A DNA stretch of 64,000 nucleotides from Mixophyes australis (GCA_036250195.1 JAVHZZ010000004.1:144155729-144219728), one strand, 5' to 3'. Counted from the stretch's first letter, positions 12,024 to 23,530 are shown. Notes: a model not told the origin generated them from the sequence alone. Numbers and translations are program-made.

Positions 12024-12720
12024 TACACAAGTTTCAGCGGTAAACAAAACAAGTTGCTTTTATAAAGTAATCCTTACATTTAGTTGTGATTTGAGGTCAC
12101 TGACAGTTTTGCATCCCATCATGGTTAAGAATAAGGTTTTTTAGAGAATAATACCAACGATCAACTGACATAATAAGTGTTAAATAGCAATGATGTTTTG
12201 GTGTCCATTTTAGGATATACTTCATCCATAGTTTCCTATTCAAAAGGAATATCTGAGAGGCCACTGCATTAGGTAGTGAGAACTCCCGGACATCCATAGA
12301 ACAAACAGTACTCCCTGAAGTGCGCTTCCTTTCAAATGACTTAAATTTTATATTCCAGCCCTACATACCTCAGGGAACACTGAATGGGCTGGGACGTGAT
12401 ACCCAAATTAGCATAATTAAATGACGACCTGTCCTACACACTTGATTCATTAAATGATCAAGTCACGCCCACCATTCCTTTGATACCTCGCTTCTGTGTC
12501 CCCCAGAAACAAGTTATGAAATTTAGGCAAGTCTGTATGCATCCATGCCAGGCAGTAACTTTTCAGCTTTTAAAGCACTGTATCATGAACAATACCAACA
12601 GCTTTTCTGCTTCATTCCTTTTTTCCCTCACCTGAAGGTATTGTAACACAGCAGAACCCACTGTTCGACAAAGACAGAGTCTGATGAGATGTGGATGTTT
12701 GCCTCTCAGGTTGAGTAGAA
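12024..12720. other. Anonymous DNA
   Basis: Nothing recognisable. It ends at the target site of the U2-headed retroposon. Confidence 0.55.
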
Positions 12721-12747
12721 CACCTATTTCTGTTTCATCGCTTCTCG

Positions 12748-12777
12748 CTTCTCGGCCTTTTGGCTAAGATCAAGTGA
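12748..12777 (+). pseudogene. U2 snRNA 5' fragment
   Basis: Thirty bases match the conserved 5' end of vertebrate U2 snRNA, starting GCTTCTCGGCCTTTTGGC and running to AAGTG. Beyond that the match decays, and the branch-point recognition region and Sm site of U2 are absent. It is therefore not a functional U2 gene but the head of the retroposon that contains it. Confidence 0.85.
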
Positions 12778-12977
12778 GTACCTATCTGAGTAGGGATTGC
12801 CTGTACCTGAAAGGACCATGGAAAAGCTTGGTCTGGCCAGAAGGCCGTGGCTTAGAAAGCCTTTGCAAGTGCCCCTGGAGTGGTGACCCAGGGGTGCCAT
12901 AATCACTTGGGGCGTGGGACCCTCACTTGAACATGGCACTTTGCACAAACCCCACTTTCAAGTCACACACCTTTCCT

Positions 12978-13038
12978 TGCCCCGGCCTTTTGGCTAGGCA
13001 GGAATGATTTTTAAACATCTCGGCCGAAAGGCTGGGGC
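12978..13038 (+). repeat. Hairpin with second U2-like word
   Basis: CCCCGGCCTTTTGGCT near 12978-12993 can pair with GGCCGAAAGGCTGGGG near 13022-13037 over about 16 positions, allowing G-U pairs. The left arm repeats the CGGCCTTTTGGCTA word of the U2 head, so part of the head seems to have been copied within the element. Confidence 0.6.
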
Positions 13039-13527
13039 CGTTATACACGGCACTATTTATTTTCTCACCTGTTTTGTCACTCCACTTTTTTCTATGTTTT
13101 ATTCACGGATTCTAGGGTGCGGATAAGGTCCTTATGGGCTCTATACCCCCGAAGATCTAGGGGGGCTGTGTGGCCATCAGGTTCCTGCCCCCCTGAAAAC
13201 ATCGTTGGTCCTCCCTTCAGGGGGTGGACAGTTATTGAGCCCTGGGTGAAGCTTCGGCGGATCCCAGGGGCTAAAGGGACCCCCCTAGCATCGCAGCGAC
13301 GGGGGTCTGAAGACCCTTGCCCCCTAAGGGTCCTTATGGATCCGGGGGTCGGGGTCTAGGGCCTTTCCTTTATTGAGGAGGGCCAGTTCTGCATCCCTTG
13401 TGCACGTTTTTTAAGTTTTCACTTATTTTTTCGGACACTTGGGCACGAGAGCACTGATTGGAGTCTTTCAGACTACCTAGGCTTTAAAAAAAAAACAAAC
13501 AAAAAAAAACACATATTTCTGTTTCAT

Positions 13528-14783
13528 TGTTTCCTGCTGGCACAGTTGGAAGATGGCTATACGCACAGGCGGATAGTAGTCATCTTCCAAAGACATTTTC
13601 TGCCATTGATAATTAACCCATTGATTTCATTGGGGACATTATCAGGCATTGTATTATTTGAGCCTACATACACTGAGATACCAGACCGACTGGTTGATAT
13701 AGATTGCAGTATCACAAAGTATGTGTCTAGCTTCAGTTACCTTAATCAGAAATGAAACTGTTAAACATAGACCGAGCTCTACACTTTCCTCATGTCCAAA
13801 CAGTTTGACAGATTTTTCTCAGCAAATACAGCAGTGGGACAATTTTTCTCTCATTTAGGGTTCATACATACATAGAAAAACAATGCTAGCCAAAGCAAGG
13901 ACAAAATTTGTATTTCTGCTTTTTACTTCGGCCTTGTGTTTTCTTGTCAGAAATTGCGTGTGGTGTGTGTCTGTGTGTGTTTGTGTGTACAGGTCCATTT
14001 GCTTAATAATTTTTTTCACAATAAGCAGCAATGTGCATTCAAACCGGCTTTGAGAATATGTGTTGCTTGCTTTAAATTAACACCTGGGAGTACAAGCCTT
14101 AACAAAAAGAAAATACATAATAAACATTTGTATGTATGCCAAAATATTATTTCATAAAATGCAAAATGTTTGATTTCTTTGTCAAAAATGTCTACTCACG
14201 TATTATAAGGAATAAGCACTGTTAAGCAATGTTCTTTGAAATATAAGGATGTTAGAAGTCATCTCACAGTTCCATGCCCTGTAGGCTTATTGCTGTGTAT
14301 GGGCACAGAACACCTATCTGACTTCTAATATCACTACATTTTATAGTAAGTATCCAATGGTTTAGAAACTAAAATCCAGGAACCGGGCACATATGTTGTG
14401 AACAGCATTTTTTTTGTCTATAGTTTTTACCCAAGACATCTTTTTTTTACAGTATTTAGGCAGCCAATAGCACATTCACACTGTGTGGCCTCAACAATTT
14501 GTAAATCAATGCAAAGCTGCCGGGGCTCCATGTAGCAGACCTTTTAGTGTAGAAAATAATGTATTTTTTTCTCTAGGGATATTTGGCAGTATGTTTTGTC
14601 AAATCTAGAGTAGTCAGATATCAGGCTATTCTCAATCTTCCAACCAGGTCATCAACCCTGGCCATAGGGTAAGCATCAAATTAAAAGACAGATTTCAGTT
14701 TTCTGAAGTTTTTGCAGAGCTCTTGTCTGATTTTGGTATTAGAACAACAGAACTCAACCAATCACTATGACATTTTTCAATCA
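13528..14783. other. Anonymous DNA with a short TG repeat
   Basis: Contains TG-rich sequence at about 13959-13988. No gene or known repeat is seen. Confidence 0.55.
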
Positions 14784-14788
14784 CATCT

Positions 14789-15475
14789 TGTAATGAACCT
14801 GAGTGGATTCCTAGTGTTAATCAGGATTGGCAAGAGCTGACCAGAGGTGTGGAGTCTAACAAGCTCCCCGGTGTTCACCAACACCAAGCAAGGCAGGATA
14901 GACTTTTCTGCCGGGAACTTGCAGGTTGCGGTACACTGGTCAGCCTCTGATGTAGCTCAGCAGACTCAAGTAGAAGCAGGACAAGATGGCTGATGGCCCT
15001 GAGGAATGGTAACAGGTGCGAGGCCAGATAAGCCAGTTGGGTACACTTGCAGGCAAAGAAGTACAATGCAGGAGACAGAAGCGTGGTCAAAAGTAAGGCA
15101 GAGGTTTTTGTACTGCCAGATGTGGCACAATGGAGGAGACTGAGGCAGGTCAGAACAGGCCATTTCGCTATGCTGGGTAGCAAAAAGATATTTTGCCGGC
15201 AGCAGTAGCAAAGTCAGTAGACAGATAAGAAAAACAGAGGACAGGAACACAGGGAATGGAACCTGAGGCTGGAGAACCAAACACACAGGGGAGTCAGACA
15301 TTTAAGATACATGTATCTCTGACACCACAAGAGTGTCAGAGTGGAGTTTATATAGATATCCCTGTTTAAATGAGCCAGCCTCAATTGCGGTCACATGACC
15401 ACTGATACCCGGAAGGGCCGTGGCTACAGTGAGGAGAAACAACGCTGGAGCCGGGAAGAGTAAGTTATCGTGACA
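14789..15475 (-). mobile_element. Solo LTR, Gypsy-like (687 bp, antisense)
   Basis: Starts TGTAATGAACC and ends TTATCGTGACA, flanked by CATCT (14784-14788) and CCTCT (15476-15480), a 5-bp duplication with one mismatch. Inside, GGAGTCTAACAAGC and GGTGTTCACCA correspond to the antisense LTR blocks of the elements at 19019 and 59209, so it is a related LTR family. No coding region. Confidence 0.75.
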
Positions 15476-15480
15476 CCTCT

Positions 15481-17060
15481 TTAGTGATGGCCTCTCATCT
15501 ATCCTCAGGTATCCTGTAAGGCTTGGTGTTAACTCCCAACACATTAATAAAGTCATGTTGCATAATACATGTGCAGCCAAGTAACTCTGAAAACATATAG
15601 CTATTACCCATGACAAACACATATCCCTCTTTCTTTTGAGCATCAGATAAAGGGCTTAATGCAGAGTTGGACGTACACCCGTTTGTATAGTGTAATATTA
15701 TGACAATTTGCAAAGCGCATGACCACAAAGAGAGCGGACACATATTACACTTCCTCCTCCTTGCGACTGGAGAGGCATGACGGGAGGAAAGGGGTGGTCT
15801 AATATAGGCCAAGTAGAGTAAGGGGCATGTTCACGTAAATGTGACTGAGGCAAATGGAGACGCATATACGCCTTCCTGCTTCTGATTTGCTGACCGTGAA
15901 TTCACCTCTGAAGTTGGCAAGTGCTTTCTTCATTGGTCATGCATATACAAAGACATTGTTTCTACCAAAGGGATGATGATAACTCTTCTAGTGGTACTTA
16001 ACTTGTCATATAAAGGATTCTTGGGAATTTCTTTATTTTTACATAATGTCCAGAAGTGTATTTTCCAAGAATAGCATGCAGCTAGAAGGGGACTAATCCT
16101 ACTGTAAAGATCCAAATAGGTTTCTATGTTCACATTTAGCCATATTCACCAACTCAATTTTACCAGTTTAATGAGACTGAATCTAATAAAGCATTAACAA
16201 GTTTTTTCTCAACATTGATAGTACTATATCCTTCTCAGGTTATAGCTTTGGCACTGCGGTACATGCTGCCTGGGAAAAGAAAGATAACGTCTACTCACAT
16301 TACATAGGTTCATCATTTAACAGACAATTTGCAGCCACATGCCCTAACATTTGACTCCTAAAAGTCTTTATTGTGTCTCTTACAAAGTGGGGACCTTCCT
16401 AGTACAGCCTGGTGAGTCTCCAGGTATTGGGCCTACAGTCACTTCACTTTTATGCTCTGTTTTAGCACGTCTAGTTCCAATTCCAATAGAACACTTTAAA
16501 GATATATCTTAACACGACTACTATTTTGAGTAGCACATATCTTAAGACATTTGTAACTCAGAATACCCATGTAAGAGCGCAGACATGAAGTAAAAGCAGC
16601 CAGCAGCTTCTTACATCTCACAGTCACAACCAAGCTCCACATTCCCAGTACCAGGAGGAAAAGATGTGGCCCCCACCCCTTGAGGCATGCAGCGAGCTTA
16701 GGGCACAAAATGAGGGGGGTGCAATTCGCAGGAAGGAGAGACTGTACAGGTATTGGATAAGGTAGTTTAACCCTCAATTTTTTTAAGAATATTTATAAAA
16801 GTCCAGCGCAGTATTACAATATTGAATAACTACATCTGTGAGCAGATGTGATATCAGAAAGTAACTGGTGTGAATGTCCTTGTTCTGCATTCTGTGTCTC
16901 TATCCATTGACTATAGTTGGTAACAACTGTATATATAAAGTAATGGAAATTTTTACACATTTGTCACAAAATGGGCTTCAATAATAAGAAATTTAAACAA
17001 TTCTTTGTCCCTATAATTTGCACTTTCAGTTTTACAATAACAAATGTGGTGGGTTTCCTG
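15481..17060. other. Anonymous DNA
   Basis: No gene or repeat family is recognised. Open frames here carry no motif. Confidence 0.5.
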
Positions 17061-17064
17061 ATGT

Positions 17065-17190
17065 CTGCCACATTCTGGAGATGCTCTCCTCTCTCTTGCC
17101 AAGGTGGGCTTTTTCATACAGATATTGTTGATTGACATCATACTGCTGTCTGGATTGAGGAGAACATTGCTTGACCTCAGCAGACAACAG
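17065..17190 (-). repeat. Dispersed repeat of unknown family, copy A
   Basis: On the minus strand this resembles 43450-43570, sharing blocks such as TGTATGAAAAAG and CCCACC, and in translation CSPQSRQQYDVNQQYLYEK against CSPHSFLNMLSIDNTCLYEK. Conservation extends over roughly 100 bp at perhaps 70 percent by eye. I do not recognise the family; it could be an old retroposon fragment. Confidence 0.5.
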
Positions 17191-17228
17191 GAGATAGGCC
17201 AGATCATGAGGATTGGTGGAGCCAAAGA

Positions 17229-17690
17229 ATCTAATATATATAAGCCTAGCGGCGTGTGTTAGTCTGTGTGTGGAAAAAAAAACCAAGCTGCAGCGCCACC
17301 TGCTGGGCGGAGTTATACACTGACCTACTAAATTCTTAGCATTATCTAATATATAAAAGTAAAAGCCTAGCGGCGTGTGTTAGTGTGTGTGTGTGTGTGT
17401 GTGGAAAAAACTATTTTCTCAGAAAGGGCTCATCCAATTGACCTGAAATTTGGTATACTGACATTTTTTGACAAAAAAATTAGAATAGTGAAGTCAGTTA
17501 ACTTCCATCATCCCCCCTTCCCCCCGTGGGAGGGGTAGTAAAGGCTAAATTTACGAGTTATGGGGTCAAACTCATTTTCGTGAGGTAATTTTACCTCATG
17601 AACACACATTAAAAAGGGCGCTTGCATCGGGAAGTAACGCTCTTCCCCTGAGGAGGCCTGGGCTAGGCCCAAATGCATGACAAGAACCTT
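17229..17690 (+). mobile_element. Helitron-like segment with two 5' ends
   Basis: TCTAATATATA followed by AAGCCTAGCGGCGTGTGTTAG occurs twice, at 17229 and 17346. A TC start, an AT-rich first ten bases and no target duplication fit Helitron 5' ends, each preceded by A. A (GT)n run lies at 17380-17402. Downstream at 17635-17670 are GC-rich inverted words (GGGAAG...CTTCCC and GGCCTGGGCTAGGCC). The 3' end is not fixed, so the right boundary is approximate. No Rep/helicase coding sequence is present. Confidence 0.45.
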
Positions 17691-18067
17691 TTTAAGACCT
17701 TAAGTAGCTTGATTTAGCTAGAATGCATGAGTATCAAGCATGGGTTAACTTGTTATTCTATGATAGTCTATAACTTATGGAATGTTAGCTTGAGTTATAC
17801 TTTAAGACAATGAATAACAATGATTTGCAAGTCATCTGATTATCAATTGGTGGATAACAGTTAAAAAACATAGTTGAAGTTGAATTACATTTTTTTCAAT
17901 GTTTTTTGGGGCACTTTTAAGACCTTTATTCTTTAGTAAATTGAGACTAGGATCAGTAATATAATTAATATAAGGCTTGTTGGGTATTAATTTCTTGGTT
18001 ATTTATAATGTTGGGAGAAATATTATGCTCAGAATTATAAAACATTTAAAACAAAACAGTTTACGGG

Positions 18068-18672
18068 TAGAGATGTTCACTAACCCCCGTGAACTGGTTT
18101 TGGTTTTGGATCTGGATTAGCTTCGTGTTTTGGTTGTGGCAAAACCGCCCTTGTGTGTTTTGGTTTTGGTTTTGGATTTTTTTGAAAAAAATCCTAAAAT
18201 ATGCTAAAATCACATATTTTTGCTCTTTTTTTGTTCCTACATTATTATTAACCTCAATAACACCAATTTCATATCATTTGCAGTCAATTTTGACCAGCTC
18301 ACAGATCCCAATATTATTTTCATACACTTTTGGACAAATACTGCAGCGACCTGGCTGGATGGTAAGCGACAGAGCCATGACACAAACACATAGCAGTTCT
18401 TAGCACATCTAGGACACATTGGCACACAGCAGTGGTAGAAAAGAAAAATGGTGCAAGATGGAATTATCCTTGGGCCTGCCCTCCCACCCACCGTTATGTT
18501 GGATCTTAAAAAGGAATCCAAAAATCGTGAGATTCGACGACGTAACGATGACGTTTTGCTTCGTTTTCGATTCCGGGGGCGCGTGAAAGTACTGAGCTGG
18601 CTCGGCTTGGTACTCGAATCTCCTAAGTTTGGGTGTGTTTGGTTCTCAAGGATCCGAGCCTGAGCATCTCTA
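18068..18672. mobile_element. hAT-like non-autonomous element, 605 bp
   Basis: Ends TAGAGATGTTCAC and GAGCATCTCTA form an imperfect terminal inverted repeat. Flanks TTTACGGG and GTTACAAG share five of eight positions, a weak trace of an 8-bp duplication. The interior has a run of GGTTTTGG words at the left and a GC-rich right part, with no transposase. Confidence 0.6.
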
Positions 18673-19465
18673 GTTACAAGAATGAAAATGAGGGCAAGTC
18701 CCTACAGGCGAGTTTAGTCCACCCGGGCTGTGTTTCATTTTCTGAATGGTAGATGAATGAAATATGTGGGGGTGATGGAGGAGCATTAGGGATTTATGGC
18801 TACACATATTGAATAATCCTTTTCCATATTCTGTCATACAAGAGTAATTCAGCTGAAAAAGTTGCATGCAGATTTTTTGGAGCTTAATAACTCTCGAAAG
18901 ACAGAAGTAAGAGCATTCCCACTTATTTCAACCAAGTAAGAGATTGTGTTCTCGTGCTCCAGTGTAGCACTTCAGTCACTGTTTCTCTCACCATTAAAAT
19001 GTCATTTTCAAGTAATACTGTCAGGATTCACTAGGATGAGTGAGATCCTACTGGTCTCAACTAAGATTGGCGGTACTCCACCCAGAGGCGCAGAATCTAA
19101 CAAAGCGGAAGGTATTCACCAGGGATTCCCGCAAAGAAATTTGGGTTCTGCACAGGGCCGGATTAAGGGGGGGGCACAGGGGGCATGTGCCCCGGGCCCC
19201 CCTCTCTCAGGGGGCCCCCCGGACCAGCTGTGGCTCTTTTTGCTGCCCCCAAATGTCAGTCTACAGGGGGCAGCACATGGTTCCGTTTTTAAGTGCTCTG
19301 TCGGCACTATAAGCACAGGTAAGCTTTTTCTTTTCTTTTTTTTTTGAGTGTTCTGGGCTTCCTTAGCTGCGTGTAGATGACAGTGTGAGGAGGAGCAGAG
19401 AAGAGCTGCCCTGCCTGTCTGTGGGGGATAAGGTAAGTTAAGATCTCTTGTGTGTGTGACTGTAT

Positions 19466-20887
19466 ATTTATACAAATTGAGGGGAAAGAAAAGGATGATC
19501 TTATGGGGCACTCTGAAATGAGTGTAGAGAAATATAAATGTGTATTGATTTCGTAGTTAAAATCTTTAGATAAATCTTTATTAGTACATTGATAAAATTG
19601 TCCTAGTAGCGAAATATTAAAACTTGTAATGTCATATCATGTGAATTGAAACATAAACTGTTAAGAAGACAAGTAGCCCTTGTCCTGCCACAATCCTGCT
19701 CTGATTAACTGGTTTATTGATTATTAGCAAATATATTCAATTGTATCACCAGCCCTTGTTTTAACTTAATTTCTCCCTTGCTCTCAGCCAAAGGTATATC
19801 TCCTTGTAGGTGGCAGATTCAGTGTTACCTTCCAATAATTACAATGTATCTATTGTAATTTTGCTACAGTTTAGGGCATTCCCTAAACAAGGCAAAGTGC
19901 CTAAGTGAAAGCTAATAGCGAAATGCGCGTCGGCGGACGCCGCGCTCGCTGCTCTGAATTTGTTATCCCCTAATAATCATTCAATAGCCAGAAAATTAGA
20001 ACCTAGAGCGGTTCATTCTGCTATAGATAGATAGCAGAGTGTTACAAGGAGGAGATAGTGGGGCACGAAGTGCAGATAGTCTTGCACCTCACAGTTAAAG
20101 AGGTCTGGTTTAGCAGACAGGATTGGTTTAACAATACAAATATATACACATGTCTGCCACTGAGTTTACAGCCTAAGAGGACCTATTGAGGGTTAATATT
20201 TTCGCTGTGGCTGAATGAGGGAATGCCCTAAACTGTAGCCAGAAAATTATAACCTAGAGCGGTTCATTCCGCCATAGATAGGTAGCAGAGTGTTACAAGG
20301 AGGAGATAGTGGGGCACGAAGTGCAGATAGTCTTGCACCTCACAGTTACAGAGGTCTGTTTTAGTAGACAGTATTGGTTAATTAATACAAATATATACAC
20401 ATGTCTGCAATGGAGTTCACAGCTTAAGAGGACTTATTCAGGGTTAATATTTTTCCTGTGGCTGTATGAGGGAATGCCCTAAACTGTAGCAAAATTACAA
20501 TAGATACATTGTAATTATTGGAAGGTAACACTGAATCTGCCACCTACAAGGAGATATACCTTTGGCTGAGAGCAAGGGAGAAATTAAGTTAAAACAAGGG
20601 CTGGTGATACAATTGAATATATTTGCTAATAATCAATAAACCAGTTAATCAGAGCAGGGTTGCGGCAGGACAAGGGTTACTTGTCTTCTTAACAGTTTAT
20701 GTTTCAATTCACATGATATGACATTACAAGTTTTAATATTTCGCTACTAGGACAATTTTATCAATGTACTAATAAAGATTTATCTAAAGATTTTAACTAC
20801 AAAATCAATACACATTTATATTTCTCTACACTCATTTCAGAGTGCCCCATAAGATCATCCTTTTCTTTCCCCTCAATTTGTATAAAT
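19466..20887. repeat. Foldback: 419-bp inverted arms around a 584-bp spacer
   Basis: Left arm 19466-19884 and right arm 20469-20887 are reverse complements over their whole length, with only a handful of mismatches seen (about 99 percent by eye). Near the centre the spacer contains GCGAAATGCGCGTCGG. No clear target duplication bounds the foldback inside the hAT, so it may be a separate inserted element or a local inverted duplication. Confidence 0.92.
19986..20487. repeat. Two tandem copies of a 251-bp unit in the foldback
   Basis: Copy 1 (19986-20236) and copy 2 (20237-20487) both start AGCCAGAAAATTA and end GAATGCCCTAAACTGT, with about 90 percent or more identity. The end of copy 2 overlaps the inner end of the right arm, and the same GCCCTAAACTGT word lies at the inner end of the left arm in reverse. 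This suggests the tandem copy arose by duplication of arm-tip plus spacer. Confidence 0.88.
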
Positions 20888-20998
20888 GAGGTATTTGTTG
20901 ATCGGGTGCACCCTTCCTCTATTAGTATCTCTTATATAATTAAGAATGAGAGAAATACGTATTTTGAGGGGGTAAAAAATGGGATGCTTGGTGCAGTC

Positions 20999-21245
20999 TT
21001 CCTTTCCCTTTTGGTGTGTGTGACTGTGTGTGTGTGTGTGACTTTCTGTGTGTGTGACTTTGTGTGTGTGAGACTTTCTGTGTGTGTGTGTGTTTGTGTG
21101 ACTGTTTGTGTGTGAGACTTTCTGTGTGTGTGACTGTGTGTGTGTGAGACTTTCTGTGTGTGTGTGTTTGTGTGACTGTGTGTGTGTGTGAGACTTTCTG
21201 TGTGTGTGACTGTGTGTGTGAGACTTTCTGTGTGTGTGTGTGAGA

Positions 21246-21281
<36 letters not shown>

Positions 21282-21300
21282 CTGTGTCTGTGTGTGTTTC
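20999..21300. repeat. TG-rich composite microsatellite
   Basis: Irregular (TG)n broken by GAGACTTTC and GACT words, repeating about every 25-50 bases. Cys/Val- and Thr/His-rich frames over it are artefacts. Confidence 0.9.
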
Positions 21301-21304
21301 AGCC

Positions 21305-21715
21305 AGAGGAGGAGGTGATTATGAAAATGAAGGGGATAATTGTGGACAAGGAGGGTGTGATTTATGGACAAGGAGAGGGGGTGATTTATGGACAAGGAGG
21401 GGGTGATTTATGGACAAGGAGGGGGTGATTTATGGACAAGGAGGGGGTGATTTATAGACAAGGAGAGGGGGTGATTTATGATCAAGGAGAGGGGGTGATT
21501 TATGGACAAGGAGAGGGGGTGATTTATGGACAAGGAGGGGGTGATTTATGGACAAGGAGAGGGGGTGATTTATAGACAAGGAGAGGGGGTGATTTATGGA
21601 CAAGGAGAGGGGGTGATTTATGGACAAGGAGAGGGGGTGATTTATGGACAAGGAGGGGGTGATTTATGGACAAGGAGAAGGGGTGATTATGGACAAGGAG
21701 GATGTGATTATACAA
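21305..21715. repeat. GA-rich minisatellite, unit about 21-24 bp
   Basis: About 17-18 copies of GGACAAGGAGGGGGTGATTT-type units, with a two-base GA insertion in some (GAGAGGGGG) and a change to TAGACA or GATCAA in a few. The repeat reads through in frame on both strands, which explains the open frames here. Confidence 0.93.
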
Positions 21716-23106
21716 ATAGAGGGGGTTGCAGAGTGACAACCCAGAAAGGGAAACCAACGCTGATGAGAAGGGGGTTGAAGATGCTAAGTAGGTGGGGAAT
21801 GAGGAGTGAGAGGGAAGATAGAGGATTAAGATGAAGAAGAGGATTGAGGAGTGGGATGTTGGGGATATAAATGGAGAACAGAGAAGTACGATGTGCTCAG
21901 ACCTAGATTGTCTATTTATTGTGGACCCTCTCTCCATGCCCCAGGGAAGTAGCATTTCTAAAAGTGGGCATTATGGGAAAAATGACAAAATTATGGCCAC
22001 TCATTCTGTTAGCTCTCCTAAAGTGGACATACACTTACTTTATATGGAAACGTATAATGTACAAAATGTAATATGCCTCCATGCTAGCTCTGTTGCCTTG
22101 CAACAAATCGGGCCTGCTAGTGCTTAGCTGGACTAGGCTGTTAGGGATAACCAATATATACTTACATATAGTAAGGTTATTTTGTTAATTATTTGTGGAG
22201 TGATTGTGAGGTATTTAATGTGTGCTTGAGTTTGGGGAGAAGGAGTGCTATTTATTAAATGTGAATATGAATTATAAAATGTTGGCAATGGTTTTGAAAA
22301 ATAGGTTTATTTATTACATGTAAATGCTATTCATTTATACCAGGCTGTTTGGTGGGGAGGGAAATAAGTTTATTAAATGTGTACGCTATTAATTTAATGT
22401 CGGGGCTGCTTGGGGAAAATAGTTCTATTATTAAAAGTGAATAGAATTAATTTAATTTAATTCCAAATTTGGGGCTGGTTGCAGGGAGGGAGGCCTAATT
22501 ATTAAAGGTGGTGCTATTGATTTATTAACAGGACTCTTTGGGGACTCCTAAACTTTATGTACCTGTTTTTGTTTCAAAATAGGGCACCGACCTCCCAGAA
22601 TCTACACAAGCAGCAACTGAGCTTAAGAGACCAGCAGCCACAGGTGGTGAAAGTGACAACAGCAGGTAGGAGAGAGCAGGGCCATCTTCCAACTGTTCTC
22701 AATATGGTGGGACTGTCCAGAATTTGGGTGACTGTTTCACTTAGTTAGGATTTGGTCTGACTACAAGGACAGTTGGGAGGTATGTCCTACTTCACATTGT
22801 TATGCTTGTGAAGGCAGAGTTGTGTGCATCTAACAGTAGTGCACATAGCATTGCCTGTTTATTTGTTTAAAATGAATATCATATTCGACAATATGGGGCC
22901 CCCCTGTCTTAAGTGCCCCGGGCCCCCCAGAACCTTAATCCAGCTCTGGTTCTGCAGCTTCCGCCCTGCAGGTCACGGCCCTCTAGGGGAGTTCTCAGTG
23001 AGCAGTGATAGAGAACCGAGTACAGAGAAGAAGGTAGGCACTAGTTAGCCACTGATAAGTTGGAGTGCCGCGCGATGCTCTGTGATAGTCCATAGAGAGA
23101 TAGATG

Positions 23107-23530
23107 AGATGGTCTGCGGTAGTTACCACTAAGTAAGTGGAGCAAATAACTGATAATCTGCAGCAGCATACTTGGAGCGATGATCTGCAATTGTTACCAC
23201 TAACGAGTGACGCAGATAATTGGTGATTTGCAGCAGCACACTTGGAGGGGTGAGACGGTGATCTGCAGTAGTGCCACTAACGAGTGGATCAGGTAATAGG
23301 TGATTTGCAGCAGCACACTTGGAGAGATGAGAGCGGTGATCTGCAGTATTTACCACTAACGAGTGGAGCAGGTAACAGGTGATTTGCAGCAGCACACTTG
23401 GAGGGGTGAGACGGTGATCTGCAGTAGTGCCACTAACGAGTGGATCAGGTAATAGGTGATTTGCAGCAGCACGCTTGGAGAGATGAGAGAGGTGATCTGC
23501 AGTAGTTACCACTAACAAGTGGAGCAGGTA
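23107..23530. repeat. Tandem repeat within the solo LTR, unit about 78 bp
   Basis: GGTGATTTGCAGCAGCACAC recurs about every 78 bases (near 23222, 23300, 23379, 23455). Two variants alternate: one with GGGGTGAGACGGTG and a short GTGCCAC segment, the other with GAGATGAGAG and TTACCAC. This gives a 155-bp higher-order unit. Arrays of this kind in an LTR would multiply any regulatory word inside the unit. Confidence 0.88.

Larger units (their letters stand above)
12739..13510 (+). mobile_element. U2 snRNA-headed retroposon with A-rich tail
   Basis: A 772-bp insert flanked by a 17-bp direct repeat: ACCTATTTCTGTTTCAT (12722-12738) and ACATATTTCTGTTTCAT (13511-13527), one mismatch. It ends in an A-rich tail (about 13487-13509). 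A long duplication plus a poly(A)-like tail is the signature of LINE-mediated retroposition, probably by L1. The 5' end is the start of U2 snRNA, with CGCTTCTCG duplicated just before it. The remaining roughly 700 bp is not U2 and not recognised; it is GC-rich with runs such as CCCCCGAAGATCTAGGGGGG. Families with snRNA-derived heads are known in some vertebrates; membership here is inferred. Confidence 0.8.
19153..22948. mobile_element. Non-autonomous hAT element, 3.8 kb
   Basis: Ends CAGGGCCGGATTAAG and CTTAATCCAGCTCTG match at 13 of 15 positions. They are flanked by the perfect 8-bp duplication GTTCTGCA (19145-19152 and 22949-22956). No transposase frame exists. From left to right it holds a GC-rich end, an AAGGTAAGT donor-like site near 19430, a 419-bp-arm foldback, a TG-rich array, a GA-rich minisatellite, and about 1.2 kb of unique AT-rich DNA. 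It is a carrier of repeats rather than genes and must have been moved by a transposase supplied in trans. Confidence 0.93.

Noticed and set aside
12739..12950. A functional U2 snRNA gene
   Set aside because: Only the first 30 or so bases match; branch-point region, Sm site and 3' stem-loops are missing, and the block sits in an A-tailed insert with a target duplication.
13117..13359. Short plus-strand frame in the U2-headed retroposon
   Set aside because: It has no recognisable domain and falls in GC-rich non-coding body sequence.
20940..21955. His/Thr- and Ser/Leu-rich frames
   Set aside because: They follow the TG-rich and GA-rich arrays and vanish outside them.
21305..23530. CRISPR-like arrays
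   Set aside because: The repeats are contiguous or diverged minisatellites in a eukaryotic context, without unique spacers of constant length or cas genes.
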